Part shown: positions 6,236 to 12,594 of the stretch, piece after piece
How the letters are laid out: the number at the start of each line of letters is the position of its first letter
Numbering within the stretch: the first letter of the stretch is position 1
Assembly: GCA_002432865.1 (NCBI GenBank)
Contig: DJGX01000029.1
Location: forward strand, 5,077 to 20,543
DNA: 15,467 nt
Origin: Cloacimonetes bacterium UBA5835
GTDB lineage: Bacteria > Cloacimonadota > Cloacimonadia > Cloacimonadales > Cloacimonadaceae
Reading direction: 5' to 3'
Notes under the pieces: generated by a model
Databases searched by the model: none
What the model was told of the DNA's origin: nothing
The model's input: only the letters and a program-made list of their open reading frames with translations
Translations under genes and position numbers: made by a program

Positions 6236-6250
6236 CTACATAAAATCAAT
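6193..6250 (+). repeat. Degenerate partial copy C of the interspersed element
   Basis: The sequence from GGAAAAGG to about 6250 resembles the head of copies A and B. Copy C and copy A share the string GAGTGG-AAAGG-AAAAAGTATCCC with one or two changes, followed by a weaker match over ATTAT-type sequence and the CCCAT..GCTAC segment. Similarity fades after about 6250. It overlaps the 3' end of the transposase remnant (stop codon at 6236-6238, minus strand). The alignment is by eye and clearly weaker than A versus B. Confidence 0.5.
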
Positions 6251-6530
6251 GCATCTGCCAAGAGTGCTGTTGAGATCATACCATTTCGCTTTCAATATCC
6301 AAATTAAGCTATTTGACATAAGTGAACTTTGAGACCATTTCCCCTTGTTTTCATCAAGGTATTCAAAGCACTCAATCAGAAAGCTCATAACTTCATTCAT
6401 TGAATTGGGAGGTTATGTTTCTGACTCTAATCTTTGCCCACAGGTGTTCTGTTGGATTCATTTCTGAACTATAGGTAGGCAGAACATATCGACCAGCATC
6501 AGATAAAAATAAGGTACTGGTAAAAAAATG
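6236..6530 (-). pseudogene. Frameshifted C-terminal remnant of an IS630/Tc1-type transposase
   Basis: Read on the minus strand from 6500, the frame gives DAGRYVLPTYSSEMNPTEHL followed by WAKIRVRNITSQFNE and a stop at 6393-6395. The segment LPTYSSEMNPTEHLW matches the LPPYSPELNPIEHLW signature around the last catalytic acidic residue of IS630/Tc1-mariner DDE transposases. The next frame continues (NEVMSFLIECFEYLDENKG...) to a TAG at 6236-6238. The two frames join smoothly if one copy of a tandem ATGA in AATGAATGAAG (about 6391-6401) is removed, so a 4-bp duplication probably broke the gene. The N-terminal two thirds, including the first catalytic aspartates, are absent. It is a dead fragment. 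Confidence 0.75.
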
Positions 6531-6554
6531 GGGAAAAGCTAGCAGAAAGAGAAG

Positions 6555-6584
6555 TTGACACAATCTGGCAGGCGTTATTATTAA
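6555..6584 (+). promoter_or_regulatory. Possible promoter for the 6645 secreted-protein gene
   Basis: TTGACA at 6555-6560 is followed after 18 bp by TATTAA (6579-6584, 4/6 match). A start near 6591 would lie about 55 bp before the ATG. The -35 falls close to the transposase remnant, so the promoter may have arisen from mobile-element DNA. The weak -10 limits confidence. Confidence 0.3.
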
Positions 6585-6644
6585 AGCTAATAGAAGAAAA
6601 CGCCCTCATAATTTACTAAAAAAAAAGGAATAAGGAATCTAATA

Positions 6645-7598
6645 ATGCGCAGGATACTATTGATATTGGCGATCTCGCTATACTGGCTATGTGGTTTTTG
6701 CCTTACAATCGAAGTTAGCGATTATGGATACACAGAAGGAAAGATCAGAAACTACAGCGAAGGACCTTGGAATTCTTCTGGAACAGACCTCTCGGAAGGC
6801 ACAAACAAGCTTTGGAGCTTTAATATGCCTTCTGCCGGATATGTCAATAACATCTTCCACTGTGTGCAGAATGTAAGCGGCTTCCCCAATGCCAATATGT
6901 CTGCCGATTTTGAGCAAAACATACTGGATTATTACAGCAGTGGAACTCAATACTACCAAAATACCGGTAGTGACATTCTCAGCATTGGTTACACGGCTTC
7001 TCCGAATTTTGTTTGGAATCCACCGGTTCCTATGGGCTTACCACATTATTTGGGCAAAACCTGGTCGGGGACGCATAATTGGACTTATGGAACCTATGTA
7101 GTTAGTGGCAAAGTGATAGCCGAAGGTCAAGTTAGCACACCACTGGGAAGTTATCCTGCTTTGCTGGTTCGCTACTATTATCAAACAAATGTGATCAGCT
7201 ATTACTACTATCAATGGGAAACCAAAGAATATGGAATAATTGCCTACACCCTCACTGTGAATAATGGTATGCTCTATGTTCTGAACCAAGCAGATCCCAA
7301 TGTTGCCAATGAAGATAATGTGGCACAAACCCATTCTCTGAAAGCGGTTCTTAGCCCCAATCCTTTTGCCAGTGATCTCTCCCTGATTCTGGAAACAAAG
7401 AACTCCAGCCCTGTTTGCATAAGTATCTACGACCTAAAAGGGAGATTGATAGCCAAAAGTGAGCACATCCTGAAAGCCGGAGCGATAACACAGCTTGACT
7501 TCAGCGAGGTCTTTGTCAATCAAACGGCGGGATTGTATTTTGTCTCTATTAACTATGGAAACGGGAAACTGGTTCGCAAGGTGACTAAATTACCGTAA
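6645..7598 (+). CDS. Secreted protein with T9SS type A-like C-terminal sorting domain
   Basis: This encodes 317 residues. The ATG at 6645 has AAGGA (6632-6636) 8 nt upstream. Residues 1-20 form a signal peptide (MRR, a hydrophobic core, then CGFCLT). The central part (about 21-225) is rich in Tyr, Trp, Asn, Ser and Gly, includes YYYQTNVISYYYYQWETKEYG, and has no enzyme motif I recognise. The last ~85 residues carry the T9SS type A pattern: LSPNPFASDLSL, then VCISIYDLKGRLI, then a TAGLYFVSI strand and a basic end KLVRKVTKLP. Such domains direct cargo through the type IX system of FCB bacteria and are usually cleaved or used for anchoring. It stands alone, between the transposase remnant and copy B. 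Confidence 0.85.
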   Translation: MRRILLILAISLYWLCGFCLTIEVSDYGYTEGKIRNYSEGPWNSSGTDLSEGTNKLWSFNMPSAGYVNNIFHCVQNVSGFPNANMSADFEQNILDYYSSGTQYYQNTGSDILSIGYTASPNFVWNPPVPMGLPHYLGKTWSGTHNWTYGTYVVSGKVIAEGQVSTPLGSYPALLVRYYYQTNVISYYYYQWETKEYGIIAYTLTVNNGMLYVLNQADPNVANEDNVAQTHSLKAVLSPNPFASDLSLILETKNSSPVCISIYDLKGRLIAKSEHILKAGAITQLDFSEVFVNQTAGLYFVSINYGNGKLVRKVTKLP

Positions 7599-7608
7599 GC
7601 CATTTCTT

Positions 7609-7641
7609 GGGGGGTAAAGGAAAAAATATCCCCCTTTATTA
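7609..7641 (+). terminator. Possible intrinsic terminator at head of copy B
   Basis: Ten bases after the stop codon, GGGGG (7610-7614) can pair with CCCCC (7630-7634) across a 15-nt A-rich loop, followed by TTTATTAT. The T-run is broken and the loop large. The sequence belongs to the start of copy B, so termination may be incidental. Confidence 0.35.
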
Positions 7642-7723
7642 TCCATTCCCATCAGCTACCTATATTTATCAACTAAAATTGGAGGGATAACAGGAAAGGT
7701 CTTATTGTTATTCAATTCTGATG
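7613..7723 (+). repeat. ~111-bp interspersed element, copy B
   Basis: This is the plus-strand partner of copy A (reverse complement of 285-396), with about 85% identity by eye and conserved blocks TATCCCCCTTTATTATCC, ATCAGCT, AATTGGAGGGAT and TATTCAATTCTGAT. It starts 14 bp after the stop codon of the 6645 gene. Internal complementarity (TATCCC with GGGATA) is kept. No start codon or open frame spans it. Confidence 0.8.
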
Positions 7724-7770
7724 AGAAGAGTGAGACAGAATTTTCTGGGTTTTTAGTTTACCAGTGAATA

Positions 7771-7930
7771 TAAAAATAACCTCTTGCTTCCTTTCCTTTC
7801 TATATTACAAGTAACTACTCAATAAAATATACCTCTTGCTTCCTTTTCTTTCTATGTTACAAGTAACTATCTCAATAGAATATACCTCTTGCTTCCTTAT
7901 TTTTCTATATTACAAGAAACTATCTCACAA
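7771..7930. repeat. Three tandem repeats of 52-53 bp
   Basis: The phrase ACCTCTTGCTTCC starts at 7779, 7831 and 7884, giving periods of 52 and 53 bp. The similarity covers the entire unit, including TTTCTAT, TTACAAG and AACTATCTCAATA, so there are no unique spacers. The middle copy contains the perfect 12-bp palindrome GTTACAAGTAAC (7856-7867). The array lies between convergent genes, and its last unit runs a few bases into the dprA stop codon. It may vary in copy number between strains. Confidence 0.85.
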
Positions 7931-9013
7931 TTTGATATAGCTATTTCCGCTACTTTTTGCTATCACTCCTTTCAGCTCCAAATTCAATAGCAAGGTGGAA
8001 AGTTTTCCGAAGCCCAGTCCGGTTTTTAGCATAAATTCATCAAAAGTGATGTCTCGTTGTGCTTCTGAAAGAAGGTCAAATAGTGATTGTTCTTCAGCAG
8101 AAAGCTCTGGAATCAATTCCAGCTGTTCTTTTACAGAGGAGCTTAGCCCAAAATCAGTGATTAAATCATCCGCGGAACTTACTAAAGTAGCTCCCTGTCG
8201 GATTAGTAAATTGGGGCCTTGAGCATTGCGGTTATTAATGTTTCCCGGCAAGGCATACAGCGGTTTATTTTGTTGCTGAGCAAATTTGGCAGTAAGCATA
8301 GCGCCGCTATTGAGGGAACCTTCCACAACAAAAATTGCTTGGGAAAGGGCACTGATAATTCGATTGCGCGCAGGAAAATTCCAGCGTTCCAATTTGCTGC
8401 CGGGTTCATATTCGCTAACTAATGCCCCATTATCCATAATGTGCTCGGCAAGGGCTTTATTCATTGGTGGATAGATAGTTTCCAAACCGGAAGCAAAAAC
8501 GGCAATAGTTTTAGTTTTTGCTTTCAGAGCTGTCTGATGGGCAATTGTATCAATTCCCATTGCCAGACCGCTGATAATATTCACCTCTTTTTCACAGAGC
8601 GGAGAGAGAATTTTCCGAGTCATTTCCACTCCGTAGGAAGTAGGTTTTCTGGTTCCAACCACTCCTACACAAAGCTCATTTAGCGTTTCTGAAAGGTTTC
8701 CTCTGTAATACAAAATCAAAGGCGGATCACAAATATCCTTTAAACAGGCAGGATAGTCAGGATCAGTTAAACCCAGATAATGTATCTGATATTTAGCCAT
8801 TAAGTCCAAGATCTTATTGTTGTTTTCCGGAAGAATAAATTGGCTTAAGTGGTTTATAGTTTCAGGTTTAAGTCTTTCCTCCCGATAGATATTATGAGCA
8901 GTGTTTCCCACAAACTCTTGTGGATCAGGATAGTGCTGTAAAATATCCAGAACACCTTTTGGTCCTAAAAGGGGAGCTGATTTAAGGCAAAGCCAGGCCT
9001 TCAATTTTTCCAT
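7925..9013 (-). CDS. dprA: DNA-processing protein DprA (Smf)
   Basis: DprA binds incoming single-stranded DNA during natural transformation and loads RecA onto it. The product has 362 residues, a usual length. An N-terminal helical region of about 75 residues precedes the Rossmann-like DprA domain, which shows VGTRKPTSYG (119-128), SGLAMGIDTIAH (148-159), FPARNRIIS (213-221), EGSLNSGAMLTA (231-242) and LPGNI (265-269). A C-terminal winged-helix domain (about 295-362) ends in the GVIAKSSGNSYIKL hairpin. The ATG at 9013 follows the obg stop codon with no gap, so the two are co-translated. DprA is widely kept even where competence is unproven; no other competence gene lies in this window. Confidence 0.95.
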   Translation of the reverse strand: MEKLKAWLCLKSAPLLGPKGVLDILQHYPDPQEFVGNTAHNIYREERLKPETINHLSQFILPENNNKILDLMAKYQIHYLGLTDPDYPACLKDICDPPLILYYRGNLSETLNELCVGVVGTRKPTSYGVEMTRKILSPLCEKEVNIISGLAMGIDTIAHQTALKAKTKTIAVFASGLETIYPPMNKALAEHIMDNGALVSEYEPGSKLERWNFPARNRIISALSQAIFVVEGSLNSGAMLTAKFAQQQNKPLYALPGNINNRNAQGPNLLIRQGATLVSSADDLITDFGLSSSVKEQLELIPELSAEEQSLFDLLSEAQRDITFDEFMLKTGLGFGKLSTLLLNLELKGVIAKSSGNSYIKL

Positions 9014-10024
9014 TTAGCGGCTCTGCTCTAAGAGGTCGTAGATTTTATATTTAAGCGGGTCTAAACCATAATTGCTAACTGCAGAGATAGCAATAATATC
9101 CTCACTATGGTGTTTTTTAAAAGCCTCTTTTATAGCAGCGATTCGTTGGTCTAATTCCTCAGGCGGAACAGTATCGGTTTTACTAATAACAATTAAATGC
9201 GGCTTTTTATCCATAAAGGAATCATATAGATACAGTTCTTTTTTCAAAGTATTATATGCCTCAACGGGATCCTCAGCGGCAACATCAATTAAAAACAGCA
9301 AAAGATGAGTCCGCTGAATATGACGCAAGAACTGATCTCCCAATCCCTTACCAGAATGCGCACCTTCAATTATGCCCGGAATATCTGCCAGCACAAAACT
9401 TTGATAATCATTAACATACACAACTCCCAGCATTGGTTCCAAAGTAGTAAATTCATAATCCGCTATTTTGGGTTTTGCCGCGGATAAAACACTTAAAAGA
9501 GTTGATTTACCGGCATTAGGGAAACCCACTAAACCCACATCTGCCATCAGTTTCAAAACCAGTTCCAATTCCAATTCTTCGGTTTTTATGCCTAAAGTAG
9601 CAGTTCTGGGAGCTTGATTTGTAGGCGTGGCAAAATTGCAATTTCCTTTGCCTCCATAACCACCCTTCGATAAAATAACATATTCTCCCGCTTCTGTGAT
9701 GTCTGCTAATTTATAGCGTTTTTCTTCTTCAATTACATATATTTCGGTTCCCAAGGGAAGACGCAAAACACAATCCTCTCCCTTAGCGCCACTTTTTTTG
9801 GCTCCTGCACCCGGTTTTCCGTTTCCAGCTTTGAAGATTTTGTGATATCGATAGTCTAGAAGAGTATTTAAATTAGTATCTCCAATAGCAAGAACATCTC
9901 CTCCCTTTCCTCCATCGCCGCCATCAGGTCCACCTCTGGGAACATATTTTTCGCGTCGGAAACTAACTATGCCGTCACCCCCGTTTCCGGCTTTAATTCT
10001 TATCTTTGCGTAATCAATAAACAT
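9014..10024 (-). CDS. obg: Obg family GTPase (CgtA)
   Basis: Obg is an essential GTPase that acts in late assembly of the large ribosomal subunit and in stress signalling. The 336-residue product has the glycine-rich Obg fold (1-158; RRGGPDGGDGGKGGDV-like and GNGKPGAGAKKSGAKGED stretches) and a G domain with G1 GFPNAGKS (167-174), switch I threonine near 193, G3 DIPG (214-217), G4 SKTD (281-284) and G5 ISA (about 313-315). G4 is SKTD instead of the common NKxD. It ends after the G domain, so it lacks the C-terminal OCT extension found in some Firmicutes. It starts 8 bp after the secreted-protein gene upstream and abuts dprA, which implies one transcript. Confidence 0.96.
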   Translation of the reverse strand: MFIDYAKIRIKAGNGGDGIVSFRREKYVPRGGPDGGDGGKGGDVLAIGDTNLNTLLDYRYHKIFKAGNGKPGAGAKKSGAKGEDCVLRLPLGTEIYVIEEEKRYKLADITEAGEYVILSKGGYGGKGNCNFATPTNQAPRTATLGIKTEELELELVLKLMADVGLVGFPNAGKSTLLSVLSAAKPKIADYEFTTLEPMLGVVYVNDYQSFVLADIPGIIEGAHSGKGLGDQFLRHIQRTHLLLFLIDVAAEDPVEAYNTLKKELYLYDSFMDKKPHLIVISKTDTVPPEELDQRIAAIKEAFKKHHSEDIIAISAVSNYGLDPLKYKIYDLLEQSR

Positions 10025-10032
10025 ATCTGCTG

Positions 10033-11499
10033 TTACTTTGCCACCATAAATTTTTGTTTAAAGACATAAGGTCCATTTTTCACTTTCATAAAATATACTC
10101 CTGAACAAAGCTGTTTAGGGGCTAAACTTATAGTCAATTCGCCATTTATGGCTGGAGGTTGATTTAGTTCTGCCACTTTTTGTCCTTTTATGTTATAAAT
10201 ATCTATAAATATCGGTTTATTACACAAGCCCTTCAGGTTTATGTTCACAGGAAAGGAATATATCGGATTGGGCATAATGCAGGATATATTCGTGGGAACA
10301 AGATTTTCATCGTGATTAGCAACTAAATGAACTACTCCCTGAACTATATCAAAACCGTTATCGCTAAACCTCCAAGTGAGGGAATCAACTTCTGCACTCG
10401 GTAATTGCAGAGTGTAGGTAACGGCCAAAGAATAATCCACACCTGTAGGTACAAATTGTAAAATTGTTCCATCGGGTAATTCTGCTTCTGCCAACAAAGG
10501 AAAATCAGCTTCCGTATCCAGATAATCTATCTGTAAAAGACGAGTGATAGTATCGTAACTGTTAAAAGTGCAAACGGGAAGAGTATTTTGGTTCACCTGA
10601 TAGAAATTATCCTGAAAAATAACTACGGCAGGAGTGCTATAATCGCCCAGCCCCATTTGTGGTTCCATATTTGCCAGGTCAATATCTATCTTCAGCGTAA
10701 GCCCCAACATCAATAAAGCGTCCGGTAAAGAACCGAAATCCGGATCGGCAGTTAAATCACTGATGTTGCAAGCAAGATTTAATGCCCCTCCAGAAACCTG
10801 ACTTTGTACATTGCCCAGACGCGTAAAAACAGGCATCTGAGTTGCTGAATCATAACCCACTTTATACAATCCGCTGGAAATTACTCCGGGAATATTAAAA
10901 CTATAGATCATTGCATAGCCTACACTATCCATCAGCGAACTAATATTGCCCAAAACACCCAGGTATACATTATAGCTGGTTAAGGAATTCATTATCGGAA
11001 AATTCCCGCTGAGGTTCTGCATAGAAAAATATATTTTATCTGAACTGATCGCTGTATAGGACTCCCGTAAATCCAGATTTTGAGAATATACTGTTACACT
11101 ATCTCCTTCCGCATCCGTAGCTATGTAAGCCATTTTATCTAATTGCGGAGGAAAAGTATCATTATCCCAATAGGCAGATTGCATCATTGCAATGCTTTCA
11201 CCCATCTCTTCAATGCTGTAATGAAGACGGTATCGCAATTTTTGACCTAAAGTATAAGGTGCCAACGCTTCTTTTTCTCCTGTGGAAATATCTTGAATAG
11301 GGGAACTTTGCCAAGGTGCATCATTGGCACTATACAAAAACTCCGGATTTAATGTCCCTCCGCTTAAATCCTCCCAACGCAAATGAATATTTCCATTTGC
11401 ATCTATGGAACTATGCCGAATGTTGCCAAACGGAATTTCGTATTGAGCCATAAGTAATGCGGTTATGCTCATTAAAACTACCGTTAAAATCTGTTTCAT
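10033..11499 (-). CDS. Secreted protein with T9SS type A-like C-terminal domain
   Basis: This encodes 488 residues. The signal peptide is MKQILTVVLMSITALLMAQ, with probable cleavage after Q19 or nearby. The body (about 20-400) is beta-rich, acidic and low in cysteine. It has a repeated strand-turn character with phrases such as NGNIHLRWEDLSGG and TLQLPSAEVDSLTWRFSDNG, but no catalytic motif I recognise. The final ~85 residues follow the sorting pattern: IMPNPIYSFPVNINL, IFIDIYNIKGQKVAEL, CSGVYFMKVKNG, then FKQKFMVAK. It is first in a minus-strand run with obg and dprA and has a near-consensus promoter about 150 bp upstream. The Shine-Dalgarno is weak (GAGAAAG close to the ATG). The exact role is unknown. 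Confidence 0.87.
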   Translation of the reverse strand: MKQILTVVLMSITALLMAQYEIPFGNIRHSSIDANGNIHLRWEDLSGGTLNPEFLYSANDAPWQSSPIQDISTGEKEALAPYTLGQKLRYRLHYSIEEMGESIAMMQSAYWDNDTFPPQLDKMAYIATDAEGDSVTVYSQNLDLRESYTAISSDKIYFSMQNLSGNFPIMNSLTSYNVYLGVLGNISSLMDSVGYAMIYSFNIPGVISSGLYKVGYDSATQMPVFTRLGNVQSQVSGGALNLACNISDLTADPDFGSLPDALLMLGLTLKIDIDLANMEPQMGLGDYSTPAVVIFQDNFYQVNQNTLPVCTFNSYDTITRLLQIDYLDTEADFPLLAEAELPDGTILQFVPTGVDYSLAVTYTLQLPSAEVDSLTWRFSDNGFDIVQGVVHLVANHDENLVPTNISCIMPNPIYSFPVNINLKGLCNKPIFIDIYNIKGQKVAELNQPPAINGELTISLAPKQLCSGVYFMKVKNGPYVFKQKFMVAK

Positions 11500-11651
11500 T
11501 GCTTTCTCGCTTTTTTGATCCTTACAAATATCAATTCTTTCTTGTTACACCCAATTTCCTTTGGGAACCTAACTGCTTACCAAATCCTTTTTTGCAAAGG
11601 CACGGAAGCATTTATCCCCAATGTATCCAAACAAGATAAATCATTTATAAT

Positions 11652-11680
11652 ATAATACTCTAAAGCCCTGTGGATGTCAA
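11652..11680 (-). promoter_or_regulatory. Sigma70-type promoter for the secreted protein-obg-dprA run
   Basis: On the minus strand, TTGACA (11680-11675) is separated by exactly 17 bp from TATTAT (11657-11652), matching the tRNA promoter at 421-449 in both boxes and in spacing. Initiation near 11645 would give a leader of about 145 nt before the ATG at 11499. I saw no recognisable riboswitch in that leader. Confidence 0.65.
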
Positions 11681-12306
11681 GCTTTTTCTGCAAAGCAACA
11701 ATCCCAAGGCAGGTATGATTTGTGTAGCTTGCTAGCATCTGCCTATTTTGAGCTCCCGGACAGAATAATTATAAATCCTTAAGCATAAAACAACTACTGT
11801 GTTTTTTTAGTTTCAAATAAGGCAGAGCGGAGAAATGATCTGCCTAATTCACCTTTAGTAAGTGCCTAAGTTAAATAGCTATTAGATAAAATATCCCTGT
11901 CATTTCTGGGTAAGCAGAAATCCAAGTAAGTAAAAAAAATAGCTGTATCCTCAACAGGGAGACAATATTGTTTCACTGTATTTTTATCAGGTGGATTTTG
12001 TGGAGATTGCCGCAAACCTAAAACCAGGTTTATATAAGAGATTCGATGTTCATATATTCTATATTGAGCACAGGGAAAGGATATAACAATTATCTTTCAG
12101 ACCTTCAAGGAAAAGGGAATTTTACCAGCCTTTGGAACCAAGCTTAAAAGAAATCACCGTTAGAACAAGGTTTAGGGCAGCAAAGGCATAATTGTCAAAA
12201 AGTTCTTGACAATATTATGGTGATGGCAACAGTAGAAATTGTGACTATAGGAAACAAAGAATATTTTCGGCAAAAGAGGTAATAACATAGGACAGATAAG
12301 GAGTTT
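11681..12306. other. Non-coding region with inverted repeats, no confident gene
   Basis: No open frame of credible length or composition was found. The region contains perfect short inverted repeats: AGGCAGA/TCTGCCT (11820-11826 with 11839-11845), AAACCT/AGGTTT (12014-12019 with 12026-12031) and ATTGTCA/TGACAAT (12191-12197 with 12207-12213). On the plus strand, around 11940-12170, protein-like phrases interrupted by stops can be read (for example VFLSGGFCGDCRKPKTRFI then stop, and ITIIFQTFKEKGILPAFG). These could be a decayed gene but match nothing I recognise. Confidence 0.5.
12191..12213. promoter_or_regulatory. Operator-like palindrome ATTGTCA-N9-TGACAAT
   Basis: There are two 7-bp perfect inverted arms with a 9-bp spacer. 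The right arm overlaps a TTGACA (12206-12211). The geometry is like that of a dimeric repressor site over a -35 box, but no good -10 follows at 16-18 bp and no regulator is encoded nearby. It may also be a simple chance hairpin. Confidence 0.3.
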
Positions 12307-12312
12307 ATGAAG

Positions 12313-12582
12313 ATGAAAAAGATCGATGAATTGCCCAAGATTCCAAACTATCTAAATTGTATTGCCAAAATAAAAAACAAAAATACTCGTACTTGGAGGC
12401 AGCAGTGCATATATTTTTACATATTCTGTATCCTCAATAAACCGTTCATTCTCGCAAGTCAGTTTCCCTATGTTAGATTTTTGTATCCATTTGTTTCTTT
12501 TCCGGATACTATATTTTATGCAGGTAGCTGTTTAGCAGTTATCAACTCAGGTAAAAACAATTTTCAACCACGATCAAATTAG
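12313..12582 (+). CDS. Doubtful small ORF upstream of the large secreted protein
   Basis: An open frame of about 89 residues begins MKKIDELPKIPNYLNCIAKI from the ATG at 12313, with AAGGAG (12298-12303) 9 nt upstream. An in-frame ATG at 12307 is too close to that site. It stops 12 bp before the next gene start, an operon-like layout. Against it, composition is heavy in Phe, Tyr, Ile, Asn and Lys and poor in Ala, Gly and Glu, as in translated non-coding AT-rich DNA. There is no domain, signal peptide or family resemblance. It is kept only for the ribosome-binding site and position. Confidence 0.27.
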   Translation: MKKIDELPKIPNYLNCIAKIKNKNTRTWRQQCIYFYIFCILNKPFILASQFPYVRFLYPFVSFPDTIFYAGSCLAVINSGKNNFQPRSN

Positions 12583-12594
12583 AAAGGAGAAATG

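Noticed and set aside
6085..6279. 64-residue minus-strand open frame
   Set aside because: It is out of frame with the transposase remnant beneath it and has no ribosome-binding site; the transposase reading explains this DNA better.
285..7723. Copies A and B as the two ends of one large composite transposon
   Set aside because: The DNA between them is ordinary housekeeping genes and tRNAs with no intact transposase or integrase, and copy C lies inside; independent dispersed copies are simpler.
7771..7930. CRISPR-like array
   Set aside because: Only three units, and the similarity covers the full 52-53-bp period. There are no unique spacers and no cas genes.
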